Assembly: GCA_034766995.1 (NCBI GenBank)
Contig: CM068314.1
Location: 29,702,208-29,766,207 of the forward strand
DNA from: Acanthacorydalis orientalis
Lineage: Eukaryota; Arthropoda; Insecta; Megaloptera; Corydalidae
Direction: 5' to 3'
Length of the DNA stretch: 64,000 nt
Shown here: piece after piece, positions 22,601 through 35,686 of the stretch
Layout: each line of letters opens with the position of its first letter
How positions within the stretch are numbered: position 1 is the first letter of the stretch
The notes under the pieces: model-generated
The model's input: only the letters and a program-made list of their open reading frames with translations
Told to the model about the DNA's origin: nothing
Database searches by the model: none
Position numbers and translations under genes: made by a program

Positions 22601-24949
22601 CATTTTCGTTTTCGACTTTAAAAACCATAAATAAAACGATAAATATATACTTTTGTTTTTTTTTATAAAATACTAAAGGAGAGAAATAAAATTTCTACTG
22701 TTAAAAACAATGTGATGCTATCTTTTACAAAACGCTCTGGCACTATGTTACGGAGTTACTGGCTATAAACTAACCTAGTGAAGTTTCGACGAGAGAGTTG
22801 TAATTCATTTGGGTTCATCATTATTTCCCAAATGTCAGGCTTATATCGTATTTATTCGAGTAAACAGTTTAGATGGTGTTGACTTTAGTTACTTGAGATG
22901 TAATAAATTATAAAGACTTAATAATGTATTTCGGAATTTTCTTAGAAGCTTCTTAATAAATTTAAAACAGTTTTAGTCTGTACTCGAGGTTTGATTTCAT
23001 ACCTAATGCTATAATAGTATTTTATAACCGTACATAATAAATGTAAGCTTTAATAATATATTTTGGTAATGATTTCAAAAATTATTTATCCAGATTGCTT
23101 GTATACTTAAAATGAATTTGAGCATTTTAATTGCAAAATGTGTGAAAACTGTAAATAAATTTCAACACTGCGAAAATGAATGAAAAAAATCAATATTAAA
23201 ATTATAATAAACAAATAATGTCGCCAAAAAAATGTAAGACAAAATACTGTGCATTTACATCCATATTTTTTACATTTTCATACTCACAGATATTGTATAT
23301 AATGTATATAAATGTTAGTTTAACATATTTGTTTGTACTTTTTTGGCATTATTAAAAATAAAAGTGCATTCATGTAAATTAAAATAATAAATCATGTTAT
23401 TCAGTTTGTAGTTTATAAAAAAATATTATTTTACATATCTAGGTCGACAAGCCGGGCGACAATGCTTGTTTTTTCATTTCGGAGGTATTTTAGTGGCATA
23501 TACACACCATAATTCATGCAAAAACAAAAACATAACATCATTGATATATATATATATATATATATGTATATTTATACATAATTTCATACACACGTTTACA
23601 TACATTTATATATATACACAAACATATAAATGTAATATTAACTGATCTGGTCGTCGGATATAAAAGAGTTAATATGCTGAACGAAAAAACTATGTTTCTA
23701 TAGATTTAAACCAAAGTTAATGGATGTATGTCCATTCTTATGAATGTATATTTGTAAAAGTAAGAGATGAAAATACACAGTATTGAAGTATTTTCACAGT
23801 TTGATTTTATGCGAAGATAATTAATGAATTCAGTACTAATTAATAAATTATTATCAGAGTTTATAATTATATATTTATTTCATAAACATATAGATTCCTC
23901 ATCTTTATGTATATATATATATATATATGAGTGTATGTGTGTGTACACATGTACTAGTTCACGTATAATGACAAGCGAGCTTATCTACTTTATCAAAGTT
24001 TTATAGCAAATATAAATATTTATTCAAGTTGTGCAAATAAAGATCATTGTCATTAATTTAAATATCAAATCGTTTTCATTTTATTTAGAAGTGGTTTTTT
24101 ATATAATTATATTTCGAGTACTTTTTTATATAAATTAACGCAAGTGAAATTCTTAACTGTATTCTTAAAAAACATTTAAGCTACTTTAAGTGTTATTAAG
24201 TATGAGATGTTGTTAAATGTAATGTATAAAGAATTTCAAAATTGAAGTAAAATTATTAAAACTTAAAACATGTAGACAACATGTGGTTTTCTTTTGATAT
24301 TATTCATTTATTTAGTATTAAACTTATAGTGTTGTGAATGATAAAAAATATTGTAATTGTTTTATTATTCGAACCATTTTTATGTAATGAATTATTTGTC
24401 AGCATTTTATTATTGACTTTTTGAAAATCCTTGTTTTCTTAAAAAAATAAAACCCAGTTTATTCAGAAGTAAAGTTGCTTTAACGAATATAAGCATTTGT
24501 TGTTTATTTGGCTGTATTATCTAACAAGGAAATAATTCAAAACTCAATCAAAATTCAGTTACTTTTAATACGAATATTCCTGAAATTATTAAATTTAATA
24601 ACGTGAGAGTTAATGTATTCAGTAGACTGATTATTCATTCCGGCGTGAAAGCTTTTATATATTTATATTTTAAAAATCTATGAAAATTGAGATTTAAATA
24701 TTAAAAGAAGTGTACTTAAAAACAAAGTGTACATTTTTATTTTGCGGTGAAATTTTAATTATAAAACGACAAATATTTTTAATATTTATAACAAAGTACA
24801 GTTTTTTTATACTAACACGGAAAGCGTTTTTCATAATATATTTTTTTAGAACCGTCATACACACGCATATATACGCACACACCGAATCACTTTATTCGGG
24901 TGGATTGATTCTATTGTACTGCTACGTACACCAATTTCAAAATGAATAT
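19650..24949. other. Non-coding AT-rich block
   Basis: About 5 kb without any supported gene. It contains short (TA)n runs near 20658-20673, 21175-21190, 21228-21244, 23543-23565 and 23911-23928. Two patches have higher sequence complexity: 20740-20960 (several CpG and CGTACG words and a CAGGTAACT string that resembles a splice donor) and 22720-22900. Neither has an open frame with recognisable content. Confidence 0.6.
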
Positions 24950-25335
24950 ATCGGCGCGCCGTAATCCAAACCGCAGATTAGATCTATAGCTCGGAGAGTC
25001 ACCGACAATTGTGTGTTTCAAGCACCCCGGAGCCGGCTGCGCCCGGCGACATTACAGCAAGGGGAACGTTTTAAACTCAACCGGTGGTCGTCTTTTGTAC
25101 GCCGCTCCGTTTCAACAAAAAGGTGCTCGAACATTTCGCACAGCTTTCAAAGCTGCGCTCCCACTATTTGGTTTTATACGCAGCGCCGAAAAACATCGTG
25201 CCAGAATGTCGACGCTTACTTAAACCCTCGGCAATGATGACGATGATACCATACCGTACGGAATGTCTACATTCCCTCACTCTTCGACGTCACGTGACAC
25301 ACCACACCACACAACACCTTCTCCACCTCTTGTTC
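24950..25335 (-). promoter_or_regulatory. CpG-rich promoter-like island
   Basis: About 385 bp that stands out sharply from the AT-rich window, with many CpG dinucleotides (GGCGCGCC, GCGCCCGGCG). On the minus strand it has the layout of a core promoter: a perfect GTCACGTGAC palindrome (25289-25298; E-box/USF-MITF-type site) overlapped by GACGTC (25286-25291), and then TATAAAA at 25178-25172, placing a start near 25147. A 15-bp palindrome CAGCTTTCAAAGCTG (25141-25155) lies at the predicted start. A CpG-rich transposon fragment is possible, but I found no terminal repeats. Plus-strand frames overlap freely because stops are rare in GC-rich DNA. Confidence 0.45.
25018..25134 (-). CDS. Small ORF downstream of the promoter-like island
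   Basis: First ATG (25134-25132) downstream of the predicted minus-strand start opens a 38-codon frame beginning MFEHLFVETERRTKDDHRLS and ending in TGA at 25020-25018. It is basic and arginine-rich and I do not recognise it. It may be a short upstream frame or part of a first exon (GTAATG near 25050 is a weak donor), or chance. Only its position after the TATA box argues for it. Confidence 0.2.
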   Translation of the reverse strand: MFEHLFVETERRTKDDHRLSLKRSPCCNVAGRSRLRGA

Positions 25336-26115
25336 TGATTGCAGCCAGCCTACTTGATCTTTATTATTATGTGCAGCCATTTGCAACGTTGCCAAATGAT
25401 CTTTGCGATTAATTATCCCGATGTATAAGGCCATGTTTTTAGGTTAGTTGAATAGGGTTGTTCACCATATTCATAAATTTTTACAATGTGTCTGTATATA
25501 CATATATACATACTATACAATTGTGTGTGTATGTATATATATATATATATATATATATACATACATGCACACATAAACATATACATATACACACACACAC
25601 ACACAAATATACTCAACCACGCAAATATACAAATGTACACGGATTTGCTGTTAGATCCTATCGTATATTTTGAAAATAAATTTTGTATTTCTCTGGTATT
25701 AAACATGTGTTTTTTGCAAATTATGTTTTATGTAAATATTTTTTATGATAAATGAAAACTTATAATACATGCATCTAGCTGATATATTAGTCAAGCAATA
25801 TTTCAATACTAGCGAAACAATACTAACAGTAATAATTATGTTATGTTGACAGTTTGTAATAATTTACATTTTTAACAGTTGCAGGAACGTTGAAGTGATA
25901 TTTTTTTATAATTTTATCGTAATTGACATTTAGCTATTGACATTTTTTTTAATAAAAGGCAAAATAATTGGTCGATGGTCAGATTAAAAAATCATCGTCA
26001 AGCAATTCCGTTAACACTATTATATAAAAAAATACGTTTTCAATATAATTGCAACGATAATAATATTTTTAAGTATTGACAATGAAAATAATGATAATAG
26101 GAATATATAAACACC

Positions 26116-26156
<41 letters not shown>

Positions 26157-26880
26157 TAGTATTAAATAATGCAAATATACATTATTTCAAAACAGAAAAA
26201 TGTTTAAGACGCATAGAATAATTAATAAAAATGATTATTTTTTTTAATTATACTTACTCGAATAGTTATTATTCTAAAAAATGCAATTCATTTAATTGCT
26301 CTATGTTTATTTTTATGCGATTATTTTACTACACTAGATTTATTATTATTTTTTATTCAATTATTAAATAAAATGATGAATTATATGAAAATTAAAGATC
26401 ATTTTTTAAATAGTGCATTATAATATAAAACTAATAATTACAAATCCATTTTTCTGAATCCTATCTCATCAACGACAATGAAATGTACAAATCTGCTTTT
26501 TATTTTGAGATTCTTGGCCAATTCTTTCAGTTAAATGCATTTATTTTCGACGACAGTGAGTTTTAGAAACAGAAATAATGTCAGATGTACGCTCGGTTTG
26601 GTCAATTCGAGTAATATTTTCAAGTTCACGGCTTCCATTTTTAATATTTCGACTTCGAAACTTATCTAGTTGAAAAACGTTTTTCATTCTTATGCATTGA
26701 TATTATATTGAAACGTTTTTACACAGTTGAATATTATAAATATTCTCTCTATATAAATCGTTATGTTTATTTGTAATTGTATTGTTATACCAAAATATGA
26801 AATTAAAATCCCATACTGAATCGTATTTGAGTCAAGAAAGCGCGTTATTTTACCTGTTTTTTTATCAATATTAATTAAAA
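25336..26880. other. Non-coding AT-rich block
   Basis: No gene supported. A microsatellite cluster at 25498-25610 mixes CATA, (TA)n and (CA)n units; another (TA)n run is at 26121-26153. The rest is unique AT-rich sequence. Confidence 0.6.
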
Positions 26881-27315
26881 AATTTCATAAATGTTTCACT
26901 CACCCCATAAACTACAAAAAAATCATTTTTGAAAGTGAATTTATCTACAGTACCAGAACCAAACCAATTAAATCATAAGTATGGAAAATGACAACTCCAC
27001 TGTCTTAAATATTTTTTTATACAAAAAAAACTCTTCCAAGAAAATTGACAAATTATTTGAATATTTTATTACATTGAACACATTATTTTTGGTTTGGTTG
27101 ATAGTTTATTATTATTATTATTACTGTTATTTTTACTATTAAATAAAATAAAATATACAATTTTGCAATTTATAAATGTTTTAATTTTGATTAATAAAAT
27201 ACCGAAGTAATGTTCATAAATTAATTTTGGTCTCGCTTTGGTCCTATATTGAATATTTTTGATCAAAAAAAGTTTGTGGTTTGTGAAGTGAGAGAAAAAT
27301 TCATCTGTGAATTGA
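26881..27315. repeat. Degenerate long inverted repeat
   Basis: The segment at about 26881-26965 resembles the reverse complement of 27230-27315: for example CTCACCCCATAAACTACAAA on the left corresponds to CTCACTTCACAAACCACAAA read in reverse on the right, with AATTTCATAAATG-type sequence outside both. The arms are diverged and gapped, with a spacer of roughly 260 bp. It could be a decayed foldback MITE. No target duplication could be fixed. Confidence 0.42.
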
Positions 27316-27568
27316 GCTATAGTTCCAGAACTATATTGTGATCGAAATAGATTTTTTCATATATCCAAATGATATCAATGTAGGAATATATATATATATA
27401 TATAAAATTTTAATATTTAACAATTTACTGCTGGATAACAATATTTTCTAATATCCATAAATCTAATTGATTCGTTGGAATTTTCTTGGACGTTTCTGTT
27501 TGGTTAATCTATTATTTTTTAGAAATACGTACACTTTTCATTTTTAAACACTTTGATCTTCACTTGTA

Positions 27569-27571
<3 letters not shown>

Positions 27572-27638
<67 letters not shown>
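27572..27638. repeat. (TA)n microsatellite, 67 bp
   Basis: Perfect TA run ending at TATGCA. Confidence 0.97.
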
Positions 27639-27641
<3 letters not shown>

Positions 27642-27814
27642 TTTTTATTCATTTTCATATCCAATATATTCTCTTGTCCCTTCTTGTTATTTCTAACATA
27701 CTGTCGTTAATGTTTTTTTTTGTTTTAAAATTGTGTAAAGTCGTTAATTATTTTGAAATTTAAAACGAATTTTTAAATTTAATTTATATTTTATGTACTT
27801 ATGTACATATATAC

Positions 27815-27820
<6 letters not shown>

Positions 27821-27866
<46 letters not shown>
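27821..27866. repeat. (AT)n microsatellite, 46 bp
   Basis: Perfect run bordered on both sides by TATG/GTAC variants. Confidence 0.96.
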
Positions 27867-27874
<8 letters not shown>

Positions 27875-28381
27875 ATGTATGTACACAAATAAACAACTGA
27901 TTTATATTTGTTACTAGTAGTAAACATTTTTCATGCTGAAATATTTATCAACGTATCAAACCCAGTTACACAAATTTTCGTAATACAGCGAACGCATTAA
28001 TCATGTAATGAACCAAATGTTTCTTACGAAAGAAAAGTACGTATGTATCAATAATATTTTGTGTAAAATCGAACCTCTGACCTCAAATATGTGAGTCATT
28101 GACCTGAACGACTTGTGCGTCGGCCAAGTAAGTTATTATGTTTCATACCGATGCGACTGACATTAATCATATTTGTGTTCAATTGCTTTTTATTAAATTA
28201 TATACAGATTGAATGTATCTCTTATTGTTTTGTACTATGTTAACTTGATCAAATACTATTGCCTCTTATTCGACGATATCAAATTTGATGAATTGGATTC
28301 AATTCAATTGATTGATTAGTTTATATTGCTCTTTCGTCATGCTAAATGAACAAACACACACATATATACATATATTTAATT

Positions 28382-28383
<2 letters not shown>

Positions 28384-28440
<57 letters not shown>
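28384..28440. repeat. Compound (TA)n(TG)n microsatellite
   Basis: About 39 bp TA followed by about 18 bp TG, then a further interrupted TA/CA stretch to 28500. Confidence 0.96.
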
Positions 28441-29142
28441 ATGTGTATGTATATATATATATATATATATACACACACATATATACATATTTATATATGC
28501 ATTTCGCAGTTATATTTTAATCAGTTCACAAATAGTAACTGTTATTTGTTGATTTACATTTCCCATTATTGAGAGTATTATATTTATTTTCATTACTTCA
28601 TTAGAAATATTTGAGACAAATTTCTCAACGAAAACATGTTCCTTAATATTATATCTTAGCTCTGTGTATAACCTTAATTAATTTAATATGCACACTTTTA
28701 TGTAGGTTGTTAATTATAAGGACACTATTAACATATTCTATGGTTATTGTTTAAATGATTTAAAATATTCAGTCAATCAGCAGATATTAATATATGAATA
28801 ACACTTCATATTTCAATTCGAAATTTATTCCAATATTTCATTACCAAATATAAAAATAGATTATGGAATATTGTAAATTTTTGTAAATATATAAACATAG
28901 ATTGTAATCCTAAACACAACTTATATTTTATTATAATTGTTATATATCTTTGTAAAATATTTTTTTTAAAATTATCGTCTATTTTCTTTCAAATTCTTAG
29001 ACGTTTTGTTTATTCCTTATCTTATAAACAATTTATGATGTTTTATTTATAAAAGTTATGTATTTTAATATATATTTTCAAAAACTTTAATAATTATTCA
29101 TTACATTATTATAGTACAACTTAATTGAATGCTTGTAAGGTA

Positions 29143-29145
<3 letters not shown>

Positions 29146-29200
<55 letters not shown>
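29146..29200. repeat. (TA)n microsatellite, 55 bp
   Basis: Perfect TA run following TATGC. Confidence 0.97.
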
Positions 29201-29205
<5 letters not shown>

Positions 29206-30705
29206 TCACTTCGTTTTATTAACATGAAATATGAGTATAATAATATTGTTTCGCTAGAAGCGAGATATATGATCTTGTCTGTCTGTTATTTTATATAATA
29301 ATAATAGTTAATTAATTTGTACATCATATAGTAATTATTTGTATTTTGCGTTTTAAACAATCTTTGAAATTTTGTTCTTTACTGAACGTGAAACTATTAA
29401 TTTGAAAAAGTCATGTAGATATATAAAATAAAACTGCAAATGTTTTAAAATTAAAACAGAAAAATACAAAGACATGTATTTTAATGTATTTATTTTTTAT
29501 AGAAATAAGAAGTGTCTTCGATAAAATTAAAAATAAAATCAAAAGTAAGTATCTAAGATAAAGATAACATTCTATTATTGATATAAATGACATATGTACA
29601 CAAATACAGTGTAGAGAACTCTATCCATTTTGAAATTATATAAATGTTAAACGAATGTTAAACGAAAGATTGATGTTTGTTTTTATTAAAAATTTAGAAT
29701 AATAAGTTGTAATTGGAAAAGAATTAGAAATCTGCTATTAAAATATGTGTCTTTCTGTTGCCATAATTTATTGCATTCTAATTTTTCGTATTCAACATAT
29801 TAAAATATTAATTTAAAATAAGTGTATAAAAGTATGAGGTACGTAATTTATCATATATACTATTTTTTTTTAATATTTTTCTTAAAATATAATGATTTTT
29901 ACATAGAACATTTATTCGCCCAGACTTTCAGTTAAAACCTAATTATAAGATTAAATGCCGAAGTTTTCAGTACTAATTGATTTTGAATTATATCTTTGAT
30001 AATAAATAATGCTTATATAAGATTAATAAATAATGATTTTGAAAAAGTATTTGTTTTTAAATATGTGTTAAGAATATATGTTCTGAATATTGTTGTTCTT
30101 TCTTGTGATTATATTATTCCAAAATATTTGAGACAGAGTACCTGAATGTGTGTGTGAAAACAAACAAAATACAGATGTGTGGATCGATAAGACATGTCTA
30201 TTTATCTGGAACTTTAAAGTTTTGTATGAAAATTGACACCCGGTTATAACCTTATTAGAGGTCATGAATAAGATCTTACCCCTATTATAATACCGCGCGA
30301 CATCCAGACAGTTTTGCGCTTCGCGAGTCATAAAGTTCAAGCTCGACACTTAAAAAAGGTCAGCTTCATGTCACGGACACAATGAGTTACAGTAGTTTAA
30401 AATTTCTATAAGTTATAGAATAGGCAAAAAGTACACCGTCAATTGACAGAAACACAATTAGTCTAAAGTCGTTACAATTCATTTTCTTAATATACTTTTA
30501 GATGCCATAAAAATACACCACTTCAGGAGTTTTGAAGATATTTATGCTTTAATATTAAGTAATTGAAATGGCTCATTATTTAAATTGTTTTAGCTGTTAT
30601 AAAGGATGCTTTTTTATATCTTTATAAATATACATTTATTTATTTTTGATAAAGAAAAATGAAGGTTTATCTTTTTTCATTTAAAATTGTATGTAGTTCT
30701 TGACG

Positions 30706-30707
<2 letters not shown>

Positions 30708-30760
<53 letters not shown>
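30708..30760. repeat. (TA)n microsatellite, 53 bp
   Basis: Perfect TA run between unique flanks. Confidence 0.97.
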
Positions 30761-30765
<5 letters not shown>

Positions 30766-31898
30766 GATTAATACGATTAAAGATTAATGTGTTTGATCGC
30801 CAAGTGTAAAAGTCTAAGTCTGTTGTTATAAAATTTGATTATCTCAAATACTTAATAAACGTAAATCTCAGCAGCTTATTTGGTGAATGTTAAATATTAA
30901 TAATGTTAAGTCTATAATTTTAAAAACGTTTACCAAGTTTGTATCTCAAATGGCATATACTTATTATTCAGTCGTAATAGCATTGTTTTTCTTTGACTTG
31001 CGTTTTTTTTTTAAAGACAGAATACTTGTCTAGATGTTAAAAAGAAATACTATATAGAAGTACGCACAATGTCAGTTCATTTACTTATGTAAATCTCATT
31101 CTGCACAATAAATATCGTTCATAAGTTTTCACCAATTAGAGACTTCCAACATTCTTCAGTTAAAAGTGGATGTGTGAGAGAAAGACTGAATATAAATCTT
31201 GAATGAAGATTTACCGTTCCTAATGCGTGTGTCACTGTAGTTACGATTCCATTTTAAGATTCCAATTAAATTTATTTCGTTCGTTAGCTAGTCCGTGTAC
31301 TCTCGTACGTGCATGATTAAAGGATCCGTCTGGTCATGCATTTCAATTACAGTTCTCTAGTTGACGCAGACTTGCCTGCTGAAACTGTAATGAATAGTAT
31401 AGTCTGAAAGAGCTTTTTGATGTAGCATTCAACGAATGTTGCTTTCTTTCACATTTTCATCATGCTTAGAAATCTCAAGCTCGGTGTATCTTTTTTTTTA
31501 TTTCTATTCACATTATATAATATGATTTCTTAGTTCTTAATGTGTAATTTTGCACTTGTCATCAGAACGTATATAATTAATATATACCTTTCTTGCGTGA
31601 CTGATCGCCTCTTTCATTATTTTCTTTTTATTTCTCAACGAATCATTATCTTCGTGTTACTACAGAGAATGAAAAATAGGTAATTTTATTTATTGACAAT
31701 AATTAGAAATAAACAAATCAGACGATAATTATGTAACACACTTATTTCAGGCTTGTTAATAATTGTGTATACATTTGTATCTATACATCAATTAATTCAT
31801 CTGTGGTTAAATCTGGTAACAGATATATTTTTTTATTTATTTGAAATGTATATTTTCAGTAGTTTAAAATTTCTCTTTCTCCGTCTCTAAATACACAC

Positions 31899-31902
<4 letters not shown>

Positions 31903-31944
<42 letters not shown>
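31903..31944. repeat. (TA)n microsatellite, 42 bp
   Basis: Perfect TA run preceded by a short ACAC stretch. Confidence 0.96.
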
Positions 31945-31950
<6 letters not shown>

Positions 31951-32427
31951 TAGTTATTTATTTATGTATTTATAGTGAATATCTAACGATATCGTATATG
32001 CCTCAGTTGTATCATATTTCGATACATTTGATACACAATGAAACTTGTTAGTTCTTTTGAAAATCTCAATTTACTACAAAAGTGGTGTTTTTCGAATCTA
32101 CTAGAAATTTACAGTCACATAAAAAGGTATACGATAAAATTTCTTATTCGTTTGGGAGAAAAACTGCGACAAGAACGATTGAAATGGTATGATTTGGTAG
32201 TGAGGTAAGCTTTTTATAAATATTTGCGAAGAATAAAATTCAAACAGCAATAAGTGACTTTTGTAATATTACATTTACATGTTTACATAAAAGTATTTAA
32301 ATTGTTATTAAATATGTTTCTTTTATAATGTTTGTTGATGATTTGTTTTATAATATGTATTAATAGCATTTATAAATTAAAAAATGAAGGAAATCAATTA
32401 GTTTATATGAATCTTAGGTACTTTATT

Positions 32428-32467
<40 letters not shown>

Positions 32468-34409
32468 CATATATATATTACAAAAAAATATGTGAATATT
32501 TTTATATATTGTAGCATAAATGTAAAAATTAAAAAATATTTCAAATTTGCAAACATTATGATCAATTTTCAATGAATGACATTATAGTCATCTAATAGTC
32601 TTAACATGGAATAAATATTTGCATTTTACATATCAGTATAATGTAAATGAATTAATTGATTGAATAAGACATTTCGTTTGCAAATAAATTAATTGTTCGT
32701 ATAAAGAAAAATGGGATGTTTTTTGAAGTCAGCACTGATATATAAAGCCTAGAAAAAAACGAGACTAAGTGAATAAAATTTTCAATATTAAAAAATTACC
32801 CAACTGAAGTATACATTCTCCATTCTCTATTATTGAGAGCGACCTAAAGTATCTCTCCATTCTTTTCTATGATTCAACACATTTTTGGAAATTCAGTTTA
32901 GGAATGCTTTTTATGTGTTTTTTCATACGATTTTGTATTTATTCCATCTCGTCAAAATGGGTTTCATTTGGGAAGTTCTTCAGTTTTGGAAACATAAAAA
33001 ATCATAATCAACGAGATGTAGCAAATAAAAGCTGTAATTTGCTTTTGGAACAATAATTCATTACTAGTAACATTGAAAGAAAGGGAAAGTTTTGTGATTA
33101 AAAATCAATGTATGAAGCTACAACTTCAGTCTTTTAAAACGGAATTTTCTTTCAGTCTCGAGAACATCTTTACAAAAAGGTTAGTTAACTTTTTTCCACG
33201 TTGGAAGATATTTAGTGTGCATGATATCTTTAATGTTAAAACTCTATCCATATTTTTTCCCTTTGAAACGTGAACTGTTTGCCTTCTTATGTTAATACGC
33301 TACTTTATGTAACTACCACACATTTTCCGACGAGAATGATAAAACACGTTTAGTATAAATACTATTTACCCGATTCGAACATGTGAGTACTTGATAAAAT
33401 TAGAAAAATAATTCTGGAATATTTTTGGTTCCGAAGAAAATATTTTATTATTTAATCTTCAGTATTTTTTCTCATACTTTGTACTATAATGATGAAAAAT
33501 AGATTAAAATATATTGAAAAATAAAATGAAATTTTATTCAAGTACACGCATAACAAATCCTTATCAAGATAATATTGCCTTGACAACTAAATTTTAAAAT
33601 GTTATACTTACGATAGATAATTTTCTTTTTTAAAAAATATTTTGAAGACAAATAAAAACAACACGTTAATAAAGCTCGCTTTTTTAGTTTGAAAAAAATA
33701 ATAGGTTTTCCTTTGAAAATATTGTGTAATATCAACAACATTCCCTCATTTTCGATACACAGCATTTAGTTTGGATAAAAATATCACTGAATTAATATCT
33801 CATTTGCGTTATATGCCCTGTGACAGTTAATATAAAACAACAGTTGTTACCTGATTAAATCGCCTGAAGTATTGTGATGAAACAAAAAAATATTCCGAAC
33901 GAAATGTTTCTATTTTCGTAACAGTAGTTCATACTTTTTTCAATGATTTGTATAATTTAAGTATTTATATAGATTGAATACGAAGTCATAATTTAATATT
34001 GTATAGAAAAGGATAACTGTTATGAAAATAATTCGTTTTAATTTTTGATTTTTCTTTTTCCAATATTCTTTATTTGAATTTAAATTTGTAGTATATAAGC
34101 GAGTATAAAATTTATAAAGGTTTTAATGTAGATTGGTTTTATATTTTGTCGTCATATAGATTTTTATTGTGTTCCGTGAATTTGTTTATTAATTTAGGAA
34201 TTCCAAATAAGCAAAATTGTTTATAGTTTGTTCATTTGTGTTATTTATATAATTGTAATTTAGAAGAGAGAGTTGTATATTTACTTTCAATTCATTTAAA
34301 TTATTCTATATTCTTTAGTAAGCATCATGTTTCTGAATCAATTCATGTATCAAATACATTATATTAGGTAAATAAAATACCTTGCATTTTTTCAATGAAA
34401 TATCGAAGA

Positions 34410-34428
34410 TAGTTTATCTCTCTTCCTC

Positions 34429-34513
<85 letters not shown>
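34410..34513. repeat. Compound (CT)n(TA)n microsatellite
   Basis: About 60 bp of CT repeat with a few CC/TT variants running into about 40 bp of TA that abuts the 3' tail of the LINE remnant. Confidence 0.96.
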
Positions 34514-34516
<3 letters not shown>

Positions 34517-34975
34517 CATTATCATCATCGTCATCGTCAGCTTCTGTTAATACACTGCTGGATAAAGGTTTCTTCCATGATTTTCCATTATGTACGATTC
34601 AATATCTCTCTTTTCCACTGGTTTCCTATTAAATTTTTAATTTTTTTATCCCACTGGTTCATTGGTCTCTTTCTTATTCTTTTTATATTCGTTGATTCTC
34701 AGTTAATAATTTGTTTTGTCCATCGGTTGTCTTCTTTTCTTGCAACATGCTCCACTATTTCCATTTCAGACTTTACTCTTCTTATTACATCTGTGACTCC
34801 AGTCTGTTCGTATCCATTCTATGTTTCTCTTGTCTCTTGTCATTCGTTGCATTCATCTTTCCATATTTCACTGTATTGTTTGGAGTCTATGAACAATTTT
34901 GGCGTTAAGCACCCATGTTCCGCTGCCGCAGGTAAGGTAGTATGTATATATTGATCAAATACTTTTTTCTTCAAT
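34514..34975 (-). mobile_element. Non-LTR retrotransposon 3' end, copy 1
   Basis: A minus-strand LINE fragment homologous to 53970-54445. On the minus strand it encodes a decayed form of the region after the reverse transcriptase: a KKVFDQ-like start near 34965, then the ERCM, TGVTDVIRR-like and FLWDKKIKN-like segments in broken frames, and finally an ATG/GAC-rich tail (complement of 34514-34540). Insect LINE proteins carry this C-terminal region with an AGHxAR motif. The tail directly abuts (TA)n, and (TA)n also lies just beyond the 5' truncation. The plus-strand frames at 34382-34954 and 34711-34908 are the antisense of this element, not genes. The element is heavily mutated and dead. Confidence 0.8.
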
Positions 34976-35040
34976 GTATATATATATATATATTTTTTGT
35001 ATGTATGTATGTATTGCTATCTTCCAATTTATTTTTATAT

Positions 35041-35043
<3 letters not shown>

Positions 35044-35084
<41 letters not shown>
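35044..35084. repeat. (TA)n microsatellite, 41 bp
   Basis: Perfect TA run, 70 bp beyond the truncated 5' end of LINE copy 1. Confidence 0.96.
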
Positions 35085-35087
<3 letters not shown>

Positions 35088-35626
35088 AATATACATTTGT
35101 GGAAAGTTCTTTTTATCACAAGAAAAAATGTTTCTTCATATATACATAACTCATTGCCATTTTGAAACAACTGGTTTACATAATTTCATTTTAAAATTTC
35201 TACATTAAGAATATATTTTCAAGTCCAAAAATAAGGCTAGTATAAATAAATGTTCTTTGTTACTCTATTGAGAAAAGAAATATTTTGAAATAAAAAATAC
35301 AGTTGAAAAATTTTTTGTCTCAAAATATTGTTTTTCTATATGAGATGTGAATTTTTGTAGTCAATTTATTTTTTATATAAAACAACAAAATTAGTTCATA
35401 TAATTAATTTTAATATACTTTATTAAATTTATATGTTATTTGTTTATGTTTCTATTAAGAAATAGATAAAAATGGAATGATATTTATTATTATAATATTG
35501 TATTATGCAATGCTATTAATAACCTATGAAATTACAGTACACGGTTGATTATCCCATTGTTGAGTACTAAATTATTGATCATATTATTATATAATTACGA
35601 ATTGGATATACGGTAGCTGACCCAAG

Positions 35627-35630
<4 letters not shown>

Positions 35631-35682
<52 letters not shown>
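35631..35682. repeat. (AT)n microsatellite, 52 bp
   Basis: Perfect run ending at ATGTAC. Confidence 0.97.

Positions 35683-35686
<4 letters not shown>

Larger units (their letters stand above)
27316..34409. other. Non-coding AT-rich block with many arrays
   Basis: About 7 kb with no supported gene. It contains (TA)n arrays near 27395, at 27572-27638, 27821-27866, 28384-28440 (with TG), 29146-29200, 30708-30760, 31903-31944 and 32445-32467. Higher-complexity patches with no identified content are 28060-28150, 30230-30360 and 31130-31390. Short frames at 30068-30349 (minus) and 33073-33273 (plus) have no recognisable domain. Confidence 0.6.

Noticed and set aside
28078..28105. Two TGACCT nuclear-receptor half-sites 16 bp apart
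   Set aside because: Spacing does not match known direct-repeat response elements; two such hexamers in 64 kb are expected by chance.
34382..34954. 190-codon plus-strand frame
   Set aside because: It is the antisense strand of LINE copy 1 preceded by CT/TA microsatellite. The plus-strand frames at 54006-54344 and 54101-54397 are likewise antisense of copy 2.
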